Source: Clostridia bacterium (lineage in GTDB: Bacteria > Bacillota > Clostridia > Oscillospirales > Oscillospiraceae). From it: DNA of 5,348 nucleotides. The stretch lies in the NCBI GenBank assembly GCA_003245395.1, contig QKDF01000163.1:1-5348 (forward strand), read 5' to 3'. Positions 1 to 4,545 of this stretch are shown piece by piece. Within the stretch, counting starts at the first letter, position 1. Each line of letters starts with the position of its first letter. Position numbers and translations under genes: made by a program. The notes under the pieces were generated by a model, which was given only the letters and a program-made list of their open reading frames with translations, was not told where the DNA came from and searched no databases.

Positions 1-1027
1 GTTCATCCACCAACGGGTCGCAGTAGCGGAATTCAGATGCCAGCACGACTTCCACTGGGCGGCGCAGCAGCTTTTCCCAGACATATTTGCTGACCATACC
101 CACATGATAGGACGAACCACAGGCGATGATAAAAATGCGGGAGATGCTGCGCACGTATTCCGGCGCCAGCTTAACACTGTCCAGCACTACTCGGCCATCC
201 CGGATACGGGGAGACACGGTTTTGCGGATTGCCTCAGGCTGCTCCATGATTTCCTTGAGCATGAAGTGGGGATAGCCGCCCTTTTCGGCCGCGGAGACAT
301 CCCAGTCCACCGTACGGCGAGCCTTTTCCACCGGCTCAAGCTCACTGTTGAATACATCGATGTTCTCATCTGTAACGACGGCTATCTCGCCGTCGTCCAT
401 ATAGGCCACGTCACGGGTGTACTTGATCACAGCCGTTACGTCGGAAGCTATAAAATTACCGTTTTTGCCGTAGCCGAGAATCAGCGGGCTGTCTTTTCGG
501 GCTGCAATCAGTGCATTGGGGTAATCGCTGCAGATGATGCCGAAAGCGTAAGAGCCTTCAATCCGGTGGAGAACCCGGGAAACTGCGTCAAGCATGTTGT
601 GGCTTTCGTCATAGTAAAATTCCAGCAGCTGCGCAACAACCTCGGAGTCCGTATCAGAGGTGAATTTCACACCCTTTTGCAGCAGAGACTCCTTGATCTC
701 CAGATAGTTCTCAATAATGCCGTTGTGAACCAGAGCAATATTGCCGCCCTCGCTGACGTGAGGGTGGGCGTTGACGTCGTTGGGCTCGCCGTGCGTGGCC
801 CAGCGAGTATGACCGATACCTACCGTCCCCTCCAAATCCGCTCCACCATGGATCAGATCAGAGAGTACCTGAAGCCGCCCCTTGGTTTTCTTTACCTGCA
901 ACCCCATGGTCTGGGATCGGATAGCAACCCCGGCGGAATCATAACCCCGGTATTCCATCCGTGCCAATCCGTCCAGCAAAATAGGGGCAGCCTGTTCGCT
1001 GCCCACAAAGCCGATAATACCACACAT
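1..1027 (-). CDS. glmS: Glutamine--fructose-6-phosphate aminotransferase (isomerizing), N-terminal part; runs off the left edge
   Basis: GlmS makes glucosamine-6-phosphate from fructose-6-phosphate and glutamine in the cytoplasm, the first committed step toward UDP-GlcNAc and peptidoglycan. The minus-strand reading begins MCGIIGFVG, with Cys2 as the N-terminal glutaminase nucleophile once Met is removed. GHTRWATHG lies at residues 72-80, HNGIIENY at about 101-108 and SDTDSEV at about 124-130, all typical of the class II glutamine amidotransferase domain. The last part visible, with ACGSSYHVG at about residue 310, opens the first SIS sugar-isomerase domain. About 342 codons are present of the roughly 600 usual for the family, so the second SIS domain lies outside the window. 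The start is fixed by AGGAGGA at 1037-1043 and by the obligatory Met-Cys. The upstream ribozyme supports the identification independently. No frameshift was seen. Confidence 0.97.
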   Translation of the reverse strand, partial: MCGIIGFVGSEQAAPILLDGLARMEYRGYDSAGVAIRSQTMGLQVKKTKGRLQVLSDLIHGGADLEGTVGIGHTRWATHGEPNDVNAHPHVSEGGNIALVHNGIIENYLEIKESLLQKGVKFTSDTDSEVVAQLLEFYYDESHNMLDAVSRVLHRIEGSYAFGIICSDYPNALIAARKDSPLILGYGKNGNFIASDVTAVIKYTRDVAYMDDGEIAVVTDENIDVFNSELEPVEKARRTVDWDVSAAEKGGYPHFMLKEIMEQPEAIRKTVSPRIRDGRVVLDSVKLAPEYVRSISRIFIIACGSSYHVGMVSKYVWEKLLRRPVEVVLASEFRYCDPLVDE

Positions 1028-1036
1028 AAAAGATAA

Positions 1037-1043
1037 TCCTCCT
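1037..1043 (-). promoter_or_regulatory. glmS ribosome binding site
   Basis: AGGAGGA on the minus strand lies 9 nt before the ATG at 1027. It sits downstream of the ribozyme, so it stays on the 3' cleavage product. Confidence 0.85.
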
Positions 1044-1064
1044 GATAAAAAATAATATCAAAAG

Positions 1065-1087
1065 GACAAATCCGCAGAAAATTTGTC
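1065..1087 (-). other. Hairpin between glmS ribozyme and glmS Shine-Dalgarno
   Basis: GACAAAT (1065-1071) and ATTTGTC (1081-1087) form a perfect 7-bp stem with a 9-nt loop. In the minus-strand mRNA it is followed by a mixed U-rich stretch before the ribosome binding site. It could be a structural boundary of the ribozyme or a weak terminator-like element. The U-tract is interrupted, so termination is not well supported. Confidence 0.4.
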
Positions 1088-1235
1088 GCTTTCACCACGG
1101 TCACAGCCTCTCTGTTTTGCGGTTACCCGCATATTTAACTGCTGTGTGCGCACCCGTGGATACGGAGGGGCATCCGCCGAATTTTCGATACTCCCCTCTC
1201 CTCGTCATCCCGCCAAAGGCAGGCGCTGGCGCTTT
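1086..1235 (-). ncRNA. glmS ribozyme / glucosamine-6-phosphate-activated riboswitch
   Basis: Reading the minus strand toward glmS, the leader contains AGCGCC with A at 1233 and G at 1232, the expected cleavage junction. A CCTGCC-TTT-GGCGGG hairpin (one U·G pair), GACGAGG, then ATCGAAAATTCGGCGGATG and a CCCCTCC arm follow. These match the conserved core of the B. subtilis glmS ribozyme as I remember it. A 3' domain closes with CCACGG (1154-1159) against CCGTGG (1095-1100). Inside it are ACAGC/GCTGT and a GCGG-GUAA-CCGC tetraloop hairpin. In this family, bound GlcN6P acts as a coenzyme for self-cleavage, and in B. subtilis the 5'-OH downstream mRNA is then degraded, which lowers glmS expression. 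The gap to glmS is about 60-70 nt. The exact ends are approximate, because I judged them from visible stems and not from a covariance model. Confidence 0.93.
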
Positions 1236-1238
1236 GTG

Positions 1239-1255
1239 ACGGCCCTTTTGGCCGT
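1239..1255 (-). other. Hairpin immediately 5' of the glmS ribozyme cleavage site
   Basis: ACGGCC (1239-1244) and GGCCGT (1250-1255) form a perfect 6-bp stem with a 5-nt loop, ending six bases before the A1233/G1232 cleavage junction. It would remain on the short 5' cleavage product. Its function is unknown; it may isolate the ribozyme from upstream sequence. Confidence 0.4.
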
Positions 1256-1291
1256 AAATCCTCCTTTCCATTCTGCGATTCTATGATAAAT

Positions 1292-1311
1292 CTTCGCTGT
1301 TGGAAGCGAAG
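1292..1311. other. Perfect inverted repeat in the glmS/yetF divergent region
   Basis: CTTCGCT (1292-1298) and AGCGAAG (1305-1311) form a 7-bp perfect repeat around a 6-bp spacer. It lies between the two divergent genes, where their promoters must be, so it could be an operator for either unit or an RNA hairpin in a leader. I could not place a convincing sigma-A promoter for either gene here. The best plus-strand guess is TTGGAA (1300-1305) with GATAAT (1325-1330) at a poor 19-bp spacing, and it is not claimed as a separate feature. Confidence 0.35.
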
Positions 1312-1330
1312 CCCTATCCAAACGGATAAT

Positions 1331-1367
1331 CCCCCGTCTGGCGACAGATACTTGTCGTAAAAGGGGG
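1331..1367 (+). promoter_or_regulatory. Leader hairpin enclosing the yetF Shine-Dalgarno
   Basis: CCCCC (1331-1335) can pair with GGGGG (1363-1367), which is the ribosome binding site (AAGGGGG, 8 nt before the ATG). An inner stem GCGACA (1341-1346) with TGTCGT (1353-1358) includes one G·U pair, so it folds better as plus-strand RNA. The two stems are separated by an internal loop (GTCTG/AAAA). Pairing would hide the ribosome binding site. This needs a transcription start upstream of 1331, which is not established. Confidence 0.45.
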
Positions 1368-1375
1368 CGAGTGAC

Positions 1376-2059
1376 ATGGCAACCGCATTTGTGCGGACCG
1401 TCATTTTATATATTCTCATTATGGCCGGACTCCGGCTGATGGGCAAACGCCAGATTGGTGAACTGGAGCCCAGCGAGCTGGTCCTGACCATGATGCTTTC
1501 GGATCTTGCTACTGTGCCAATGCAGGATTTTGGAATTCCTCTTCTGTCTGGGGTGATCCCCATTCTGACACTTTTGGCGCTGTCAATGCTGGTTTCTCAG
1601 ATGTCCCTGCGCTCTGTTCGATTCCGGCGGCTGATCTGCGGAACACCCACCGTCCTTATCGACAAGGGCAATATTTGCCAGGAAGCCATGCGACGCAACC
1701 GCTTTACCATCGATGAACTGCTGGAAGAGCTGCGCGGGCAGGGGTTTTGCGATCCTCAGGATGTGAAATACGCCGTACTGGAAAACTCAGGTCAGCTGTC
1801 CATTCTCCCTTGGCCGTCGTCCCAGCCTCCCTCTGCGCAGGATATGAACCTGCAACCCGAGGACAGCATTTCACTGCCCATGATCCTGATCAATGACGGG
1901 CGTCTGATTTCAAAAAATCTGAATGCCTGCGGAAAATCCGAGGAATGGCTCCACAGGCAGCTGAAAAAGCGCAATATTCAGTCTTATCAGGATGTTTTCC
2001 TGCTGACGCTGGATGACCGTGACCAGATGATCTGTCTGCCAAAGGAGGCTAAACAGTGA
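1376..2059 (+). CDS. DUF421 / YetF-like membrane protein
   Basis: This is a 227-residue protein of the DUF421 family (YetF, YdfR, YcaP relatives; B. subtilis YetF is of similar size). Three hydrophobic segments lie at about residues 5-22, 34-50 and 54-76. The family motif GKRQIGEL is at 23-30, between the first two. A soluble, probably cytoplasmic domain follows with LICGTPTVLIDKGNI at about 86-100, RRNRFTIDELLEELRGQG at about 106-123 and DVKYAVLENSGQLSI at about 129-143, all strong family signatures. The biochemical role of the family is not firmly established; some Bacillus members have been linked to spore membrane or spore germination functions, so I assign none here. The start is supported by AAGGGGG 8 nt upstream. 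The stop overlaps the start of the next gene by four bases (GTGA), which implies translational coupling. The family and domain call is confident; the role is unknown. Confidence 0.92.
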   Translation: MATAFVRTVILYILIMAGLRLMGKRQIGELEPSELVLTMMLSDLATVPMQDFGIPLLSGVIPILTLLALSMLVSQMSLRSVRFRRLICGTPTVLIDKGNICQEAMRRNRFTIDELLEELRGQGFCDPQDVKYAVLENSGQLSILPWPSSQPPSAQDMNLQPEDSISLPMILINDGRLISKNLNACGKSEEWLHRQLKKRNIQSYQDVFLLTLDDRDQMICLPKEAKQ

Positions 2060-2436
2060 AATCGTTTTTTGCACCTGTCTTGATGCTGACAGGACTTCTT
2101 CTTATCTCCACACTCAACTGCAGCACGATGGTGGATTACACAGAGCAGTGGCGTACCCAGTTGGAGCAAGTGGATACACTTGCCGCCGAAGAAAACTGGC
2201 CTGAGGCCAGAGATGCGCTCAACGAAAGCTATGAAAGCTGGTCAAAGCACCAGACCTATCTTCATATTGTAGCTGAGCATGCTGCCGTGGATGGCGCGGA
2301 AGCCATGTATCGCCGCGCTGCAGCTTTTGCGCAGGCTGAAGAACCCTCCGAGTTTCAGGCGGAGATCTCCGATCTGCAGAATCAACTGCGCCTGTTGGCA
2401 GAGATGGAGCGGTTCAGCATTAAAAATATTCTCTGA
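2056..2436 (+). CDS. DUF4363 family membrane-anchored or secreted protein
   Basis: The gene encodes 126 residues. Residues 3-21 form a hydrophobic N-terminal anchor or signal (FFAPVLMLTGLLLISTLNC). The rest is an acidic, largely helical domain with paired Trp residues (NWPEAR, SYESWSKH) and ends in ERFSIKNIL. That overall pattern and C-terminus match DUF4363 proteins as I know them, which are commonly encoded next to DUF421 genes in Clostridia. The cysteine after the hydrophobic segment is not preceded by a proper lipobox (the residues before it are T-L-N), so a lipoprotein is not supported. The start is GTG at 2056, chosen because AAAGGAGG at 2041-2048 lies 7 nt before it and because it overlaps the yetF-like stop by four bases. 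It probably works with the upstream membrane protein, which is inference from the coupling. Its molecular function is unknown. Confidence 0.88.
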   Translation: MKSFFAPVLMLTGLLLISTLNCSTMVDYTEQWRTQLEQVDTLAAEENWPEARDALNESYESWSKHQTYLHIVAEHAAVDGAEAMYRRAAAFAQAEEPSEFQAEISDLQNQLRLLAEMERFSIKNIL

Positions 2437-2487
2437 CTCTGCCGCGGGCCAACCGAGCGTAAGAAGTATGTTCTCTGATAGAGTGAT

Positions 2488-2516
2488 TTGATATTTAATT
2501 TTAGGGTCATTATAGC
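2488..2516 (+). promoter_or_regulatory. Weaker sigma-A-like promoter reading rightward, overlapping the leftward one
   Basis: TTGATA (2488-2493) and TATAGC (2511-2516) are spaced by 17 bp. The -10 shares its TATA bases with the opposite-strand TATAAT, as expected for a symmetric bidirectional promoter. A transcript starting near 2523 would pass through the structured element at 2616-2709. The -10 is a poor match at its last two bases, so confidence is low. Confidence 0.3.
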
Positions 2517-2538
2517 ACAGTCTACGTGGACTTTGCAA
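2509..2538 (-). promoter_or_regulatory. Sigma-A-like promoter reading leftward, antisense to the DUF4363 gene
   Basis: On the minus strand TTGCAA (2533-2538) is followed after 18 bp by a perfect TATAAT (2509-2514). The 18-bp spacer contains an imperfect palindrome, AGTC-TACGTG-GACT (2519-2532), which might be an operator. No minus-strand gene follows; a transcript would begin near 2502 and run antisense into the DUF4363 coding region. The promoter call rests on hexamer match and spacing only. Confidence 0.5.
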
Positions 2539-2615
2539 GATACGTTCCCGCCTGGATTGATGTCTGCCGACACCTGTTCTCTTTGGAGAAACGGTGAAAT
2601 TTCCTAAATCATAGC

Positions 2616-2709
2616 TTCGGTTGTCGCTCCTTGTGTTTTATACACGAGCAGCAGCGAAAAACACAAAGCCCCGACTCGCTTAGAGCCAAAGGAGATGAGC
2701 AATACCGAA
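2616..2709. ncRNA. Candidate structured RNA or mobile-element end (three-way junction)
   Basis: Nested complementary segments close a compact fold. TTCGGT (2616-2621) pairs with ACCGAA (2704-2709), and CTCCTT (2627-2632) with AAGGAG (2689-2694). One arm is TTGTGTTTT (2631-2639) with AAAACACAA (2658-2666), a perfect 9-bp repeat sharing two bases with the previous stem. Another small arm is G-CTC (2673-2677) with GAG-C (2683-2687). One pair in that arm is G·U only on the minus strand, which slightly favours minus-strand RNA, but direction is undecided. I do not recognise a known RNA family. Alternatives are a subterminal repeat of an IS200/IS605-like or MITE-like remnant, though no transposase is nearby. 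Confidence 0.4.
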
Positions 2710-2742
2710 CATAAAAAAACCCAAGAAACACCAATTATGATG

Positions 2743-2774
2743 CATCTCAGGCTCTTTTATATAAAATGCAGATG
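2743..2774. repeat. AT-rich inverted repeat near the 3' end of nrdR
   Basis: CATCT (2743-2747) and AGATG (2770-2774) bracket CA/TG pairs and a perfect 12-bp palindrome TTTTATATAAAA (2755-2766), with an asymmetric internal loop. It lies about 35 bp beyond the nrdR stop and could serve as a weak terminator. However, the nearest long T-runs are 8-28 nt away on either side, so this is not a standard intrinsic terminator. Confidence 0.4.
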
Positions 2775-2808
2775 GTTTGCGGGCTTTTTGTGCGCAATAT
2801 GGTCGAAG

Positions 2809-3264
2809 TCATTTTTCGGACAGCAGTTTATTTAACTCAGCCATAAAGGTATCGATGTCTTTGAACTGCCGATAAACCGAAGCAAACCGGACGTAGGCCA
2901 CTTGATCCACATTTCGCAGTTTTTCCATCACCTTTTCTCCGATGTCCTCGGTTCGGATCTCACGCTCCATGGAGTTTTGCAGATCCTGCTCGATTTCATC
3001 GGAGATTTGTTCCAGCTCCGCCAACGGGACTGGGCGCTTTTCACATGCACGAATCATACCGCCGAGAACCTTGCGCTTTTCAAAACTCTGCCGACTGCCG
3101 TCCTTTTTTACCACGACCATCGGCAGGCTCTCCACCGTTTCATAAGTGGTAAACCGCTTGGCGCAGGACAGACATTCCCGCCGGCGGCGGATACTGGCCC
3201 CTTCCTCTGCAGGACGGGAATCGATGACCTTGCTTTCACTATATCCGCAAAAAGGGCATTTCAT
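2809..3264 (-). CDS. nrdR: Transcriptional repressor NrdR
   Basis: NrdR is a cytoplasmic repressor of ribonucleotide reductase (nrd) genes. It senses ATP/dATP through its ATP-cone domain and binds NrdR boxes. The protein is 151 residues, the usual size (about 150). A zinc ribbon uses Cys3/Cys6 (MKCPFC) and Cys31/Cys34 (CLSC), with the basic stretch SIRRRREC between. The ATP-cone spans about residues 49-139 ([17 protein letters not shown] at its start, [15 protein letters not shown] near its end). The ATG at 3264 was chosen because GGGAGG at 3271-3276 lies 6 nt upstream and because the zinc ribbon normally begins at residue 3. Upstream in-frame ATGs lack ribosome binding sites. No nrd gene and no clear NrdR box is visible in the window, so its targets lie elsewhere. 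It has its own promoter and converges on the yetF-like operon. Confidence 0.97.
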   Translation of the reverse strand: MKCPFCGYSESKVIDSRPAEEGASIRRRRECLSCAKRFTTYETVESLPMVVVKKDGSRQSFEKRKVLGGMIRACEKRPVPLAELEQISDEIEQDLQNSMEREIRTEDIGEKVMEKLRNVDQVAYVRFASVYRQFKDIDTFMAELNKLLSEK

Positions 3265-3314
3265 GGACAGCCTCCCAAAATTCTCCGCTGCAAACTTCAG
3301 CGTTTTCTCTTGTG

Positions 3315-3347
3315 GGGTTTTCATAAGCAAAAAACCCATATTTTTTG
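3315..3347 (-). other. Two overlapping, mutually exclusive hairpins in the nrdR leader
   Basis: GGGTTTT (3315-3321) with AAAACCC (3331-3337), and CAAAAAA (3328-3334) with TTTTTTG (3341-3347), are both perfect 7-bp repeats that share 3328-3334/3337. Only one could form at a time. The outer A-rich arm falls at or before the predicted transcription start, so a switch in the RNA is doubtful; low-complexity A/T runs may explain much of it. Confidence 0.3.
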
Positions 3348-3349
3348 TT

Positions 3350-3358
3350 ATTATAACA
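3350..3358 (-). promoter_or_regulatory. Extended -10 promoter for nrdR
   Basis: TGTTATAAT on the minus strand is a perfect TATAAT (3350-3355) preceded by TG-N. No good -35 is visible at 17 bp, which is consistent with an extended -10 promoter. Transcription would start near 3343 and give a leader of roughly 80 nt before the nrdR ATG. It lies in the gap after the stop codon of the upstream hypothetical gene. Confidence 0.6.
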
Positions 3359-3409
3359 CACAACGCCTGAATATGATAGCATAATTTGAATTTATTGGAA
3401 AAAACTTTC

Positions 3410-3928
3410 TCAAAATACGGGCTTTTCCTCTCGGTCGAAAGCAAATACAGCGTACGGGCGATCCTCAATGCGGGCAATGTGTGCAAAGCAGAATAGCTCT
3501 TCCAGCAAAAAAGGCTTGCGCTTGTCGTAAGGTACGGCCAGATACCGCCGCTGCTGTGTCTCGCCGGTCAAAATATCCGGCATACCGCGCAGTTTCTCAC
3601 GCAGCAAAGGCGCCCGAAACAGCGTCTCGGGCGCTGAGGCCGGCTCCCAGTGAACTTCTTCCGCCGCGTACGACCGGGCTTCTCCCCGTACAATCCGCCC
3701 CAGGGGTGCCGCCATCTGCCGGGATACTCTTTTGCGGATGGCAAAAGCGCCGCCTTCCGGGGCCAGCACGCCCAGCCGCAGCTCTCCTCGTTCTCCCACC
3801 GCATAAGCACGCAGAAGCCCTGGCGCTGCCGGACGGCAGACCGCACGGAATATAATGTACATGGGCTCTTCCGTCACCGTGAGCTCTCCGGCGGCCGCAC
3901 CGTTCAAATACAGCGGAAACTTGTCCAT
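3410..3928 (-). CDS. Hypothetical protein, 172 residues
   Basis: I do not recognise this protein. It is predicted to be soluble, with no signal peptide or membrane segment. It begins [20 protein letters not shown] and looks like alternating beta strands in the first half ([29 protein letters not shown]). A basic middle (IRKRVSRQ) is followed by a region with [21 protein letters not shown] and [14 protein letters not shown], ending [21 protein letters not shown]. The ATG at 3928 was chosen because GGGAGGTGG (3934-3942) lies about 5 nt upstream; the reading frame is open further upstream but without support. It sits between a secreted-protein gene and nrdR on the same strand. A terminator-like hairpin lies immediately before its ribosome binding site, so expression may depend on readthrough. 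The clean frame, good ribosome binding site and amphipathic composition support a real gene; the function is unknown. Confidence 0.8.
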   Translation of the reverse strand: MDKFPLYLNGAAAGELTVTEEPMYIIFRAVCRPAAPGLLRAYAVGERGELRLGVLAPEGGAFAIRKRVSRQMAAPLGRIVRGEARSYAAEEVHWEPASAPETLFRAPLLREKLRGMPDILTGETQQRRYLAVPYDKRKPFLLEELFCFAHIARIEDRPYAVFAFDREEKPVF

Positions 3929-3944
3929 ATAGGCCACCTCCCAG

Positions 3945-3992
3945 TAAAAATCAAAGCACCGCCTACGCCATTCTATGCGCACACGATGCTTT
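3945..3992 (-). terminator. Terminator-like hairpin after the secreted-protein gene, directly before the next Shine-Dalgarno
   Basis: In minus-strand RNA, AAAGCATC (3985-3992) pairs with GGTGCTTT (3953-3960) over 8 bp with one U·G. Inside, TGCGC pairs with GCGTA. GATTTTTA follows at 3945-3952. That is a hairpin plus U-tract, as in an intrinsic terminator. The U-tract ends only a few bases before the GGGAGGTGG ribosome binding site of the 3410-3928 gene, so it may act as a leaky terminator or attenuator for that gene. Confidence 0.5.
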
Positions 3993-4001
3993 AATATGTA
4001 T

Positions 4002-4463
4002 TCAGTTTACGGTGTAGGTTCCCCGCGCCATAACCTTTACAGTTGCGGCAGTCGCTTTTACACCGCGTCCCTCAATGGTCATCATATACATGTGATTTTT
4101 CACCAGCGCCGTGCCGTTGTCAATGGAGCCACCCGCCGTTTCGTCAATCAGTCCCGGTGAAGAAGTCGCCGAGCAAGTGGCTGTCCCCACCCGCAGCAGT
4201 ACCTCACAGCCGATATCCCCCTGCAGGATCTGGCCATTGGTCAGCGTTACGACCGTAAAGGAACTTGCTGCTGCGCTGCTTTGCCCGCCCAGCTTTGCAT
4301 CCACCTGGCTGAGAATTTTGGGCAGATATGTATCGTTGAGATAGCTCAGCGTCACCAGCGGGTCGCCAGAGGACCCTGCCTCGGCAGCTGCGGAAAACGT
4401 CACCATTGCCAGCGCGGACACCAGCAGCAAGCCAAGTGCCCGCAGGTACCATCTGTTTCTCAT
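4002..4463 (-). CDS. Small secreted protein of a Clostridia-type conserved family, function unknown
   Basis: The gene encodes 153 residues with a clear Sec signal peptide: basic n-region (RNRWYLR), hydrophobic core at about residues 8-25 (ALGLLLVSALAMVTF), and a likely signal peptidase I site after AEA at about 29. The mature part opens SSGDPLVTLSYLNDTYLP. It continues with FTVVTLTNGQILQGDIGCEVLLRVG, then a Gly/Thr-rich GLIDETAGGSIDNGTALVKNH, and ends in TIEGRGVKATAATVKVMARGTYTV. I have the impression of a family in Clostridia with the layout DPLV-S-Y / GQ-L-G--G-E-ILR-G / GL-D-T-G / NHL / GRG / VM-RG-Y, but I know no assigned function. Cys86 and Cys97 could form a disulfide. The ATG at 4463 was chosen because AGGAGG (4471-4476) lies 7 nt upstream and the signal peptide follows directly. 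It is 82 bp downstream of mazF on the same strand. Confidence 0.85.
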   Translation of the reverse strand: MRNRWYLRALGLLLVSALAMVTFSAAAEAGSSGDPLVTLSYLNDTYLPKILSQVDAKLGGQSSAAASSFTVVTLTNGQILQGDIGCEVLLRVGTATCSATSSPGLIDETAGGSIDNGTALVKNHMYMMTIEGRGVKATAATVKVMARGTYTVN

Positions 4464-4498
4464 CGAAACTCCTCCTGTGTTCTCTTTGGTGTTGCGGC

Positions 4499-4536
4499 GC
4501 CCCCGAAAAGGATACATATGTATTCTCCCCGAGGGC
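4499..4536 (-). other. 38-nt near-perfect hairpin in the mazF-secreted protein intercistronic mRNA, containing UACAU
   Basis: As minus-strand RNA the two 19-base halves pair over 16 positions with one A×C mismatch and four G·U pairs around an AUAU loop. The centre is the perfect palindrome ATACATATGTAT. The same four positions become A×C or C×A mismatches on the plus strand, so the fold is specific to the mazF transcript. There is no U-tract, so it is not an intrinsic terminator. It starts about 10 nt after the mazF stop and ends about 22 nt before the ribosome binding site of the next gene. Confidence 0.65.
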
Positions 4537-4545
4537 AGCCGTTGT

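Larger units (their letters stand above)
2437..2808. other. 372-bp intergenic region without a protein gene
   Basis: This lies between the convergent 3' ends of the DUF4363 gene and nrdR. I see no ORF with a credible ribosome binding site and no good GC-rich terminator with an adjacent U-tract for either operon. It does contain overlapping promoter-like hexamers at 2488-2538, a small GTTCTC/GAGAAAC hairpin near 2576-2592, a compact three-way-junction inverted-repeat element at about 2616-2709, and an AT-rich inverted repeat at 2743-2774. These are annotated separately. Confidence 0.7.

Noticed and set aside
104..1036. Long plus-strand ORF of 310 codons
   Set aside because: It is the shadow of glmS, whose minus-strand reading has unmistakable catalytic motifs and a ribosome binding site; the plus-strand product has no family features.
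1135..1563. Minus-strand ORF of 142 codons across the divergent region
   Set aside because: It overlaps the glmS ribozyme and the start of the yetF-like gene, has no ribosome binding site, and its composition is not protein-like.
2056..2130. Lipoprotein signal in the DUF4363 protein
   Set aside because: The residues before the cysteine (T-L-N) do not fit a lipobox; it is better read as an N-terminal anchor or ordinary signal.
2621..2666. CRISPR-repeat-like GTCGCTCCTT
   Set aside because: It resembles the start of some type I-C repeats, but there is a single copy with no spacers or further repeats.
3356..3365. ACACAAC as an NrdR box upstream of nrdR
   Set aside because: The two-part palindromic box is not present; only one half-like run is seen.
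2902..3384. Plus-strand ORF opposite nrdR
   Set aside because: It is antisense to the well supported nrdR gene and has no ribosome binding site.
3265..3486. Longer NrdR with an N-terminal extension
   Set aside because: The frame is open upstream, but in-frame ATGs lack ribosome binding sites, much of it lies before the predicted promoter start, and NrdR proteins begin at the zinc ribbon.
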